Below are positions 1 to 8,604 of a stretch of DNA of 16,865 nt, piece by piece. The notes under the pieces were generated by a model. That model searched no databases and was not told where the DNA came from. It worked only from the letters and a program-made list of their open reading frames with translations. This stretch comes from Cristatella mucedo. Lineage: Eukaryota > Bryozoa > Phylactolaemata > Cristatellidae. Location of the stretch: assembly GCA_009760855.2 (NCBI GenBank), contig WPIO01000627.1, positions 1 to 16,865 of the forward strand, given 5' to 3'. Both the position numbers and the translations under genes were made by a program. The stretch's first letter is position 1; every line of letters starts with the position of its first letter.

Positions 1-711
1 ACATTACGTATAATGTTTATAATTCAAAACTAGCCGTTTCGTGAAGTGTTGATGTGCGGAAATTGCAGCTACGTGGCAGAATACCGCAGCTCTTCGCATG
101 ACACGTCATGAATTGCTTGCCGACGAGAATCGCACGTGACTATTTCGCGCGGCTAATGAAAGGTTACATAACGCTCTGAACCAGTCAAGCAAATGTATCC
201 ATGGCTGTCAATTTTTGTTATGGATGCGTAGCGGCTCAGGACTTGCATCTTTCGAGTGCAAGACAGCAAGCGTGGCGAGTGCCGGTCTCAAGACCGAATG
301 AACCGGATACGGAAGTGACTCGGCAGCCACGACAGCCTCGGCTCAAGTTTCGCTCCCACTGACCGATCTAAGTGCTGGCGTGACGTAATGAACAGTGCTC
401 TGTGCCTCGCTTGCAAGTCCCAGGGTTCTTTCTTTTCGGATTCAAAGAGACGGGCTTACAGCGGCGACGAGAAAGCTGGCCGGAACACCTGCATCGTTAA
501 GTTCGACTTAGAAAGACATCAAAGGCTCTCGCAACCTTTAGAGGGGAGCGAGTTCCCGACTTTCGGCGAGAGCCAATTAATAGCCCGGTCACCAGAAGGT
601 TGGCATTCAGTGCACTCTTCGGCGAGACGACTGAAGGCGGGTGGTGCGAGATCGAGACCGGAATGAGGAGCTCGGGAGACTCAAACGTTCTGCCCCTACT
701 AAACGGCCGGC
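1..711. other. Unassigned DNA with short palindromes and one weak ORF
   Basis: No transposon or known gene is recognisable. A 14-bp inverted repeat (CATGAC-AC-GTCATG, 97-110) contains a CRE-like TGACACGTCA, and an E-box CACGTG follows at 133-138. A second compact inverted repeat, CGGTCT-CA-AGACCG, lies at 283-296. An ATG-initiated ORF of 92 codons (388-666, +) has an ordinary, Ser/Arg-rich composition. It shows no domain, signal peptide or membrane segment. Its 3' half holds TTCGGCGAGA-type motifs that resemble degenerate units of the adjacent minisatellite. I regard the ORF as probably fortuitous; a small gene or an exon cannot be excluded. Confidence 0.4.
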
Positions 712-1039
712 GTGACGCTCGTACCTGCTGATGAGGGCACGCTCGGCGTGACGTTCATGAGAGTTGACGACGCAGTGCCCCCGGCGAGACGATCGCAGGT
801 GTTAACGATGCAGTGCTCTGTGAGACGTTCGTGCGAGCTGACGACACAGTGCTCAGCGAGACGCCCCTAGGCGTTAATGACTCAGTGCTCTGCGAACCGT
901 TTCGACCGAGCTGACGAGGCATTGCTCGGTGAGACGACCATAGGTGTTGATGACTCAGTGCTCTTCGAGACGTTCGTGCGAGCTGAGGACCCAGTACTCT
1001 GAGAGACGCCCGTGGGGAGTTGACGACGCAGTGCTTGTC
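712..1039. repeat. 36-bp minisatellite with alternating unit types
   Basis: Nine contiguous units begin at 712, 748, 786, 822, 858, 894, 931, 967 and 1003. Most are exactly 36 bp, with one of 38 and two of 37. A typical unit starts GAGACG and ends CAGTGCTCTGC. Two unit types alternate. One carries GTTCGTGCGAGCTGA (748, 822, 894, 967); the other carries TAGGTGTTGATGACTCAG or a relative (786, 858, 931 and, weakly, 1003). The real period is therefore about 72 bp. Because 36 is a multiple of three, two minus-strand frames stay open and would encode 12-residue Ser/Thr-rich repeats. I treat these as by-products of the repeat. Degenerate relatives continue upstream to about 560. Confidence 0.9.
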
Positions 1040-1147
1040 GAGCGGTCGTTTGAACTGTCGCAAGCCATTCCGGCAAAGTAGTTCAAGAGCAAGCATGAGA
1101 AACCACGCGAAAATATCGGGGACTGACTGTCCATCGACAGGCATACG

Positions 1148-1696
1148 ACGACTTCAGTATATCATACAATTTTGTCACTCACTTGTAGGTCACTTCATTC
1201 TTTGGCTCCAGCCTATCTCTCAGATCTACCCCCCCCACCAGTCTAAGCATCGTACCACGGCTTTTCGGAATCTAATCGTTTACCTACACCTCGCACAAAC
1301 TTTAATTCCTTTGGAGACCATGCATTTAGTTCTTATGCTCCCAAAGCCTGGAACTCACTCCCGACTTGCTTCAGAACATCCCCTGACTTGAACACATTTA
1401 AAAAGAACTTGAAAACACACCTATTTTTAGGACTGCATTTAGTGGGTTCCTATGATTCGATGATTCGTCCTTCATGTGCTTATGGGTGCTGAAACTGCTG
1501 CATGCTGCAACTAACCACACTTTCATGCTGACCCTTTGCCTGTCACCCTAACCATATTATTCATGTTGTTTATCAAGTATAATATCACTCACTATTCAAT
1601 CGCTTTTCCATTTTCAGCAAATTTAAAAGCACCTAGAAGGAGATTGATTTCTCGGGTGCTTTATTAAGTGTAATATTATTATTATTATTATTATTA
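1148..1696 (+). mobile_element. L2/CR1-like LINE, 5'-truncated 3' end (copy A)
   Basis: The sequence encodes the tail of the LINE ORF2 protein in broken frames, corresponding to the copy-E motifs for Leu-Thr-Phe-Arg-Ser-Leu-His, Ala-Pro-Ala-Tyr-Leu and Trp-Asn-Ser-Leu-Pro, up to Leu-Lys-Thr-His-Leu-Phe. A family-specific 3' UTR follows (GTGCTGACACTGTGCATG-like, then CCCCTAACCAT-like). Next comes a terminal stem AAAGCACC (1626-1633) with GGTGCTTT (1655-1662), and then an (ATT)n tail ending at 1696. Frameshifts and the 5' truncation make it non-functional. The tail directly abuts internal sequence of another LINE copy at 1697. This C-terminal block after the reverse transcriptase is typical of the L2/CR1/Rex group. 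Confidence 0.9.
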
Positions 1697-3390
1697 CAAA
1701 TGTCTCCAAGCAAAGGAAAAGTCTAGCTTCCATCAAAATATCAAGACTCGAAGGTGCAAAGTCCAAAACTGCTGAAGTCTACCATCAGCCATCTCCTTAA
1801 TCGCTCTCATACTATTTCCTCACCTAGAGAATCTTATGCGGATCTAGCAAAATGCGTCTCGAGCTTATGCGTCAGCAAGATAGACAAGAGAGTAAAAACA
1901 ATAAGGTAGTAGCGTCTTTATCATTCTCCAGGACTCCTCTCACTAAACTCTCTGCGGCACCTCAATATCTCCATTCAAGCATGTCGCTAGTGATATCAAC
2001 ATGAATTGCATCTCTTTTTCAAATAGACTAATAAGTGATATAATAATCTAAACTCTGGACCCCATTCCCACGATTCTACTTTTGCGATGCATAGATGAGC
2101 TCCTGCCATGCATAACTAGTATAATACTGAATCCTTATTATCAGGTCTTATTTCTTCACAATTTCGGCTGTCATTAGGCTACTAATTAAGAAAGACACGT
2201 AAGCCCAAGAAAGACACGTAAGCCCAAGAGAACTTAACATATTTCCGTCCAGCGTCCATACTGCTGTTCCAATCAAAGACACTAGATCAGCTAAACTCTT
2301 AAATTGAAAGGTCGAACTTCGCCGAAACGTTCTAGTCTGATTTGAGAGCTAATCACCCACAGAGTCAGATGTATAATGACACAATCAAGAATGCAGACTC
2401 AGGTAAAAACTCATAGCTCGTTTTGCTTGATCCTACGGCAGCGTTTGATACTGTTGATTACCAAGTCTTCTTCAAGCGTTTCTCATTTCGCCTCGGAATC
2501 GTCACTAGCTCTGAGCTGCAATGGTTTATAGCTTCAATTTCAGTGGTAGTTTCAACAGCATTGATGTCAACGGGCAACAATTATCCAATGTAACACTAAA
2601 TTACGTAGTACCCCCAGGGCTCTGTGCTTGGTCTGGTTCTTTAGACGATTTATACTTCTCTTCCACTTTTCGATGTGATAACCTAGCCCAATGTTAGCTT
2701 TCACTTGAATGCCAAGTTCACAAAGCCTGTTTCTCTGCTTTGATGCCTCCTTGCCTTCCAGCACGTTGCAGGTTCTCAGCTCAATGTGCTACATGCATAA
2801 CTGCTGACTATGGCTCATCCTCTTCAGCGGTCCAGAGCTGCTACTTCCATGCTACTCACTAGCTCAACTGCTCTCCTGACTCTGCTATGCTTCCCACTTT
2901 CTCTTCGTTGCGTGAGACAAAGTCTGCTGGCTACCGAATGCGTACCGAAAGCAGCTTAGGCTGTGAGTGGGCTATACAAAACTCTCCTGCCTAACGCCCA
3001 CATGGTCTTTATGAGTTTGTGGAATTACAGACGGAGATACATTACATATACATTACAGCCACACTTACCTATAGACGGCAGCACACGTACCCAAATTTAG
3101 CGATGATAAAACTAACTTACTAGATATGGGAAAACCTAGTGTGACTCAGTAACTAAACAAACCAACCCTCACAATAGTCTCTGCCTGCATATTTGTTCTG
3201 AAGCTGCGTGGAATCTAGGTGTCCTGTTCCAAAGTGACTTCTCAGTAGATGATCGCATCAAAAAGTATTTCACTATTAGCCTATTTTCAGCTATGTAACC
3301 ACTCTAGTATTATGTCACGTATCTTGAGGCAAGTATCTTCACCAGACACTCCTGATGGGCCTGCTCTGTTATAACATATCGGCCGACTGC
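1697..3390 (+). mobile_element. Highly decayed LINE reverse transcriptase region (copy G)
   Basis: Pieces of ORF2 can be followed in order across all three plus frames. A linker region with the pattern SKIDK lies near 1875. The RT N-terminus, with LDPIPTILLLRCIDELLP, is at 2055-2108. Motif A, LVLLDPTAAFDTVDY, is at 2417-2461. Motif B is at about 2609-2640, where an extra C breaks VPQGSVLG. The motif C region near 2705 reads FHLNAKF where FHFYADD is expected, so the catalytic aspartates are lost. DDKTNLLDMGKPSVTQ ends near 3149, and AWNLGVLFQSDFSVDD lies at about 3206-3253. Homology fades after about 3350 and I see no 3' tail. Many stops and frameshifts mark an old copy. It lies immediately 3' of the (ATT)n tail of copy A, in the same orientation. 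Confidence 0.85.
2188..2228. repeat. Perfect 19-bp tandem duplication
   Basis: The unit AAGAAAGACACGTAAGCCC occurs twice without a mismatch (2188-2206 and 2207-2225), followed by AAG. It lies in the N-terminal RT part of LINE copy G. The two units are identical while the LINE around them is heavily mutated, so this looks like a recent local duplication by slippage. Confidence 0.9.
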
Positions 3391-3779
3391 GCTTTTATTG
3401 ATCGCATTTCACGATCCAGAAAGTGAGAGCTCGAGTCCTGCAGTATGAAATTGTTTGCTGCAAGTAAACAATATTTTTAATAATTATACAATATTAAAAA
3501 ATGCAACATATTGTTAATAAATGCTATGTATATGTGCGCGTATAATATATAATTAATTTGACATGCAAAACCTTCGCTGCCAGGGTAGAGTCAGTGGTCA
3601 CTAATGCGCTACTGCTACTATTATTGAACCCGCCAACCTTTTGCTTCATTTATTTCTTGCAAATCGACATACGGCTCGTCATAGACCAAAGTCTCGAGAA
3701 AATGCTCTGTTTGAATCCACCAAGGATCTGTGGTATCCAGCTCCTGCACGACCGTCGCAAGCGATAGTCACTATCATTG
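3391..3779. other. Unassigned AT-rich spacer
   Basis: No recognisable gene or repeat family. AT-rich around 3460-3560, with a 9-bp inverted repeat TTTTTAATA / TATTAAAAA near 3470-3500 and an AATAAA hexamer near 3517. Short ORFs at 3558-3767 and 3641-3823 have no recognisable motifs and look fortuitous. Confidence 0.4.
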
Positions 3780-3965
3780 TAAAAATTTGTTATCAAATAG
3801 ATAAATTCGATAAATATCGATGAGTTATTATAAATCTAAATATCGAATATAACTTATTAGAATAAAAAAATATAAATAGATAATATATATTTTGATCAAA
3901 AGGGTTAGAATAATTAGATAAATAATTATCTATTCGATAATTAGACAGCTATCGAATTTATCTCC
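3780..3965. repeat. Extremely AT-rich block bounded by 14-bp inverted repeats
   Basis: A perfect 14-bp inverted pair, AGATAAATTCGATA at 3799-3812 and TATCGAATTTATCT at 3950-3963, encloses 137 bp made almost only of A and T, with repeated ATTCGATAA and TATCGA words. The arrangement resembles a small MITE-like element. I see no clear target-site duplication outside the arms, so a decayed AT-rich satellite or palindrome is equally possible. GC-rich DNA begins within about 20 bp of the right arm. Confidence 0.5.
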
Positions 3966-3979
3966 GTTCGCTGTCAAAA

Positions 3980-4300
3980 TTAGTTGTCGTTGGGCGCTAT
4001 AGCACCTGTCGCGTATTTTGGCATTGTGCGGAGGTCATGGGATCGTGCGGGGCGGGGGAAAGTATTGGCATTGTGTGGGGCGGGGCTAGTATTGGGATTA
4101 GGCCGGAAGAGCCGACGCGGCGAGCAGGGAATGGCCACCAGGCGAGGGAGCCAGGCGCGTCGCCTAGCGACAGGGCGAGGCGCCAACGAGGCTCGCTCTG
4201 TATGTTTGAACAGCCGACGGCTGCGTCTTACGTGAACACGCTAACGCTGCGCTGCCGGAGGCGGCGGGGGGGGGGGGCGAGGGTGGTGCGGGGGGGGGGT
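3980..4300. promoter_or_regulatory. GC-rich block with GC boxes, a short tandem repeat and poly-G runs
   Basis: Two imperfect units of about 28 bp (4042-4069 and 4070-4096; consensus ATYGTGYGGGGCGGGG...AGTATTGGS) each contain a GGGGCGGGG Sp1-type GC box (4049-4057, 4077-4085). The block ends with G12 (4266-4277) and G10 (4290-4299), which could form a G-quadruplex on the plus strand. Overlapping ORFs of 68-95 codons on both strands are arginine- and glycine-rich translations of the skewed composition. I do not accept them as genes. A CpG-island promoter is possible but no transcript start can be placed. Confidence 0.35.
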
Positions 4301-4345
4301 GCAGACGGCAGAACAGCTAAGTAGCTTGAGCCAAAGAACAGGAAA

Positions 4346-4682
4346 CGGAACTCCCTCCCGACCTGCGTCAGAACATCCCATGACCTGACCACATTTAAAA
4401 AGAACTTAAAAACACACCTATTTAGATCAGCTTTTAGTGGGTCCCTGTGACTCGTCTTTCATGTGCTTATGCGTGCTGACACTGTGCATACTGCCACTAA
4501 CCACGTTTGCATGCTGACCCTGTGCATGTCACCCCTAACCATGTTATTCATTTTGTTTGTTTATCAAGCATGATATTACTTACCATTCAATTGCATTTCC
4601 CTTTGCAGCAAATTAAAGCGCCAAGAAAGAGATTGAGTTCTCTGAGGGCGCTTTATCAGGTGCATTATTAATATTATTATTA
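4346..4682 (+). mobile_element. LINE 3' end, 5'-truncated (copy B)
   Basis: It starts inside the codons for the conserved Trp-Asn-Ser-Leu-Pro block (GGAACTCCCTCCCGACCTG), runs through the ORF2 terminus and the family 3' UTR, and ends in (ATT)n at about 4682. The 3' stem is perfect: AAAGCGCC (4615-4622) with GGCGCTTT (4647-4654). It is less mutated than copies A and G in the same family-specific UTR. Confidence 0.9.
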
Positions 4683-4938
4683 ACGTCGCCTCTAAAGCGA
4701 CTTGCCTTAGACGCTCGCCACGCTGGCCTGGCGCTCGCCGGACGCTGACTCAGGAGGTCGCGCGAGGCCAGCCGAGCGCGACCACGATAACGCTCGCGAT
4801 CGGCGGCGACGGCGGCGGCGGCTGATGAACTCGGTCTACTGCGGAGGCGACGACCGACCTGAACCTGGATGCGCGCGTCACTCACGTCGCCAGACTTTCG
4901 CTGCACAGTGTCCTCAGTCACCAAAGGTAAAAGGTCGC

Positions 4939-5006
4939 ATTGGAGCAGATTACGCTCGTAATTACGCTCGAGATTACGCTCGAGATTGGAGCGGATTACG
5001 TTCGAG
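4939..5006. repeat. Short tandem array of ATTACGCTCGAG units
   Basis: Four related 12-13 bp units (ATTACGCTCGTA, ATTACGCTCGAG twice, ATTACGTTCGAG) are interleaved with two copies of ATTGGAGCRGATTACGYTCG (4939-4958 and 4985-5004). The last unit overlaps the left arm of the 4999-5034 hairpin. Confidence 0.75.
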
Positions 5007-5034
5007 CTCTCTCGCCGCCGCGAGAGCTCGAACG
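4999..5034. repeat. Perfect 13-bp inverted repeat with 10-nt loop
   Basis: The left arm CGTTCGAGCTCTC (4999-5011) is exactly complementary to GAGAGCTCGAACG (5022-5034) across the loop TCGCCGCCGC. It would form a stable hairpin in RNA or a cruciform in DNA. It lies about 26 bp past the putative minus-strand splice donor at 5060, inside the hypothetical intron. Confidence 0.85.
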
Positions 5035-5060
5035 CGCGTTCTCGAGCGAGGCTGACTTAC

Positions 5061-5154
5061 CAGTCGTGGTGGTGGCTGCGGCGGCTGCTGCGGGGGCTGC
5101 GGTGGCGACAAACGCGGCGAGGGCGACGGCCGCTGCTGCGGCGGCCAAGCGCAT
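5061..5154 (-). CDS. Candidate first coding exon with signal peptide (speculative)
   Basis: On the minus strand an ATG at 5154-5152, in good context (A at -3), opens MRLAAAAAAVALAAFVATAA followed by a Pro, further Ala and a Thr run. A single basic residue near the start and a hydrophobic core of about 15 residues resemble a secretory signal peptide. After 31 codons plus one base, at 5061, the sequence reads CTG|GTAAGTC, an almost ideal 5' splice site. The longer open frame upstream has no other ATG. Against it, the region is GCC-repeat-rich, so an alanine run can arise by chance, and I could not find a convincing acceptor or second exon toward lower coordinates. Function unknown. It may only be a CpG-island artefact. 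Confidence 0.22.
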
Positions 5155-5904
5155 TCTCGCTGCCCCGCAGGCCTCCACCTCGTGGCCGGCGGTTTCGCGC
5201 TCGCGGAAGGCGCCGCGGTCGTGAACGACAGTCGGGCGTCGAGCGAGCTCGAAGACGACGCTGGTCTTGCCGGCTGCGGCGGCGGTGGCGGCCGTCCGTG
5301 GCGGCAATCAGCTTCCTGGTCGGCCGCCGCATGCGCCGCTAGGCGGCCGAGAGGCTCCGCCAGGCGGTCTTTGTCCGAGCATTGTCCATCCATCTTCGGT
5401 GCCTGGCGCCGCTGGAGGCGAGCGTTTACTCGGCTCGCATTCCATTGCCGCTGCAGCAGCCGCTCAGTCTGAGCGCCTCGGCGCCGGGCACGGTCGCTAG
5501 TGATGTCAGTCGTGCAGCGACCTTCGGATGTTGCACAGGGCGTCGAGGCGAGTGCTGCCCATGCGACGGATGCGTGGACGCAGAGCTGAAGTACTCCAAG
5601 CATCGCCGCACGGTGGCGCCCGGAGCTCTTAAGTGGCATAATACGATTATAAGCCCGCGGCCATTTTATGGTCAACGGATGAGAGAGCAGAGGAGAAAGA
5701 AGACATAAAATGGCGGTTCTTGTTGCTCTGGATACGGCAGTGGAGGCGGAGACTTCGTGCGGAGGCACGCAGGAAGACGGCAGGAAGCTCGTAGGAAGGC
5801 GGCAGCCTGGATTGAAAGTTCGAGGAGGACGAGGCTGAAGTATTCGCTGAAGCTTTTCCGAAGAGAAAAACTGCCTCCATGTTACCTTTCGCGTGTAGCG
5901 CTTG

Positions 5905-6080
5905 TCCCTGAGATTCAATTGGCTCTTTTGTAGAGTGACAGATGAACCTGAACGGATATCACCACCTCTTGCAGCTGGCGATACAGTCTCAGTCGCCGCA
6001 GGATTCGAACCCGCGACCTCGGGGACCGAGGTCGTAAATAGTAACCGCCTTACCCAGTGTGCCTTCACCGCTCACTGAGA
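5905..6080 (-). mobile_element. tRNA-derived SINE, family 1 (copy 1)
   Basis: Read on the minus strand, the head has an A-box-like GGCACACTGGGTAAGGCGG (about 6043-6061) and a canonical B box GGTTCGAATCC (6001-6011). A 9-bp hairpin CGACCTCGG / CCGAGGTCG lies between the two boxes. The body continues with GGTGGTGATATCCGT, an AAAAGAG block and TTGAATC. These match the copy at 15160-15340. The hairpin does not fit a normal 5-bp anticodon stem and there is no matching acceptor stem, so this is a SINE head with an internal Pol III promoter and not a tRNA gene. It is embedded in the composite repeat. Confidence 0.85.
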
Positions 6081-6373
6081 GAGCTCACTTTTTCCTTGAA
6101 AACGTGATTAATTTATTAAAAAACGCGATCGTATTAAATCTATTATTACACACAATTGCATTTCAAGCAGTTATGGGGATCAATCAGTATTTGTTTGAGA
6201 TAATTGTAAATTGCCACCCTGAGTGGCGTGTCTTCGGAGCGTAGCTTCGTGTTCTCCAAGTTAAGAGGTACTGCCTGGTTTTTGTCAATGATTTCTATGT
6301 CAGTTTTCTGACTCTACTTACCCGCTTATGGAAAGCTAGTCTCACAGGTATACCTCAGTCCCATGAAGGAAGA

Positions 6374-6735
<362 letters not shown>

Positions 6736-7129
6736 TATTTATACACCTGCATGGTATTGGTACTGTCAGGAAGAGAAATATTAAAGAGATGGGAGAAAAG
6801 AGAGATCGGAGATCAGAGATAAAATAGATCAGACATGACTAGTTTAATCATGAATTCGACGAAATAATCCAATAGTCATTTGCAGGAAAAGTGAACCACA
6901 ATGTAAGTGCTAGTCCCGTCGGTATTTGAAACCGTTCAATAGTAGTCCAGGGGTTTGGAATGCTAAGGTATACAATCTCGTCACTCAAAAGGCTTGAGAG
7001 TCTGAACAAACTGCATGCTAAGCCCCACGTGAATGCAGGTGACTGCAATGCAAGGGGCAACCTTTAACATTTAGCCTTTGGCCACTGCTGGTCGTTTGGC
7101 AAAAGAAGCGAGCCAAATTGAACGGCCAC

Positions 7130-7625
7130 GAGATTCAGCTCTCTGATGGTGATTTCCAAATGTTGAGTGGCCGCTCAACGTGCATCGATCACATCAACGT
7201 ACACCAACGCACAGCCGAAGTTGCCATTGCAGGCATTCCAGCACTCAGTCTGCAACTGGACGCATAATTCAACTAACGGGCTGAGAGCTGACGGCAAGAG
7301 TTTTGCCAGCCCTACCTGTTCGAGCTTGGGCATTGTTTGGCCGAACAAGTGACCGTCGATGGCTGGCACACTCAGTTCCGTCTTGCTTTGCTTGGGCTGA
7401 GCGGACGCACCCTTCCCTCGCTGCTGCTCGGCCTGTTTGAACGTCCTCTCCCTATCTCCTACTCTCTGCATTAGGGCGCTGACGTTAAATCAATATAATC
7501 AGCCGGTGCATTGACCTATCCATTCGATATAATTCCCGACACACAAGGCCTGGGCTGGGAAGTGCAAACACCCAACCCTTGGGTTGAGATCCAGGAAGTT
7601 TGACTTGAATGAGGAACTGATGTGG
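7130..7625. other. Unassigned spacer with a 98-codon minus-strand ORF
   Basis: No transposon recognised. An ATG-initiated ORF on the minus strand (7471 down to 7175, 98 codons) has a balanced composition: a charged, Gln-rich N-terminus, then a more hydrophobic C-terminal half with Pro, Leu and three Cys. I recognise no family. Upstream of the ATG on that strand is a CRE-like TAACGTCA (about 7481-7488). A near-palindrome GTTGAG-TGGCCG-CTCAAC lies at 7162-7179. The ORF may be chance or an exon of an unknown gene. Confidence 0.25.
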
Positions 7626-7900
7626 TACACTATTTAGGACAGCATTTAGCGGGTCCCTGTGATTCGTCTTTGATGTGCTTATGCGTGCTGACACTGTGCA
7701 TGTTGCCACTAACCACATTTGCATGCTGACCCTGTGCATGTCACCCCTAACCAGGTTATTCATATTGTTTATCAAGCATGATATTACTCACCATTCAATT
7801 GCATTTCCCTTTGCAGTAAATGTAAAGCGCCTAAAAAGAGATCGAGTTCACTGAGGGGGCTTTATCAGGTGCACTATTATTAATATTATTATTATTATTA
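7626..7900 (+). mobile_element. LINE 3' UTR fragment (copy C)
   Basis: It begins at the last ORF2 codons (ACTATTTAGGACAGCATTTAG) and keeps the whole 3' UTR, with GTGCTGACACTGTGCATG, CCCCTAACCA and TTTGCAGTAAATGTAAAGCGCC. The tail (ATT)n ends at 7900. It is the cleanest 3' UTR copy with the same endpoint as copy B. Only about 275 bp remain, so the copy is strongly 5'-truncated. Confidence 0.9.
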
Positions 7901-7911
7901 CTGACCTGTGT

Positions 7912-7956
7912 GAGTATCTAGAAAAAGATTAACTTCTCGGATGGTGCTATACAATC
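7912..7956 (+). mobile_element. Tiny LINE 3' terminal fragment without tail
   Basis: The sequence GAGTATCTAGAAAAAGATT... up to GGTGCTATACAATCAGG matches the terminal stem-loop segment of the LINE family. It lacks the (ATT)n tail and sits between the tail of copy C and the start of copy D. Pairing of AGTATC with GGTGCT is kept only through G·T wobbles. Confidence 0.65.
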
Positions 7957-7964
7957 AGGAACGT

Positions 7965-8604
7965 ACAGCTTGTGCAAAACACTACTGCTAGGCTTGACTG
8001 TCGTGAGCGTCGCAGTTGCCACATCAATCTACTTCTCGCCGACCTGCACTGGCTACCAGTCAAGCAAAGCATCGACTTCAATATTTTGTCATTCGCTTTT
8101 AGGTCCCTTTATCTTTTTGGCTCCGCCCTACCTATCATATCTACTAGACCACCAGACTTGATATCGTACAACCCGTTTTTTTTTCGGAATCTAATTGTTT
8201 ACCTATGCCTCGTACAAATCTCAAATTCTTTGTTGACCGTGCCTTTAGTTCATATGCTGCCGAAACCTGGAACTCACATCCAACCCGCGTCACGACATCT
8301 CCTGACTTGTCCACATTTTAAGAGAAACTAAAAACGCACCTATTTATGACAGCACTTAGTTGATACCAATGATTCGTCCTTAACGTTTTTATGTTTGCTG
8401 ACACTGTGCATGCTGCCACTAACCATACTTGCATGGCGACCCTGTGCATGTCACCCCTAACCATGTTATTCTGGTTATTTATTCAGCATACTCCCACTCA
8501 CCATTCGGTCGTGCTTCCTTTGCAGCCAATGTAAAGTACCTAGACAATGTTTGAGGTCTTTGAGGGCCCTATATCAAGTTTATTGTAATTATTATTATTA
8601 TTAT
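7965..8604 (+). mobile_element. LINE ORF2 C-terminus and 3' UTR (copy D)
   Basis: The first part reads in frame as QLVQNTTARL, then RRSCHINLLLADLHWLPVKQ, the signature block after the reverse transcriptase in L2/CR1-group ORF2 proteins. Frames then break (for example around a T9 run near 8177). The Trp-Asn-Ser block, Leu-Lys-Thr-His-Leu-Phe equivalents, the 3' UTR and an (ATT)n tail ending at 8604 follow. The 3' stem is degraded here (AGTACC against GGGCCCT). Confidence 0.9.

Larger units (their letters stand above)
4684..5729. other. CpG-rich island
   Basis: This stretch of about 1 kb has very high GC and dense CpG, strongest at 4690-5560, unlike the flanking DNA. Many ORFs overlap on both strands, all Ala/Arg/Pro-rich as expected from GGC/GCC composition. 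The longest, 364 codons on the minus strand (4974-6068), runs from a SINE into the island and is not a credible protein. Such islands often mark promoters and first exons of animal genes; one first-exon candidate is listed separately. On the minus strand, a TATA-like TTATAATC lies near 5648-5655. A 10-11 bp inverted repeat around CCATTTTATG (5660-5669) and CATAAAATGG (5704-5713) lies next to the composite repeat. Confidence 0.6.

Noticed and set aside
712-1039. CRISPR array (36-bp repeats)
   Set aside because: Units are contiguous with no spacers, are divergent, and lie in eukaryotic DNA.
755-1144. Minus-strand ORF encoding 12-residue Ser/Thr repeats
   Set aside because: A consequence of 36-bp units being divisible by three; two frames are open at once and no gene signals are present.
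4974-6068. 364-codon minus-strand ORF
   Set aside because: It runs from a SINE through the left part of the composite repeat into the CpG island. Its N-terminal part recurs only because the SINE recurs, and the rest is Pro/Ala/Arg low complexity.
7485-7775. 96-codon minus-strand ORF
   Set aside because: Mostly antisense translation of the LINE copy C 3' UTR.
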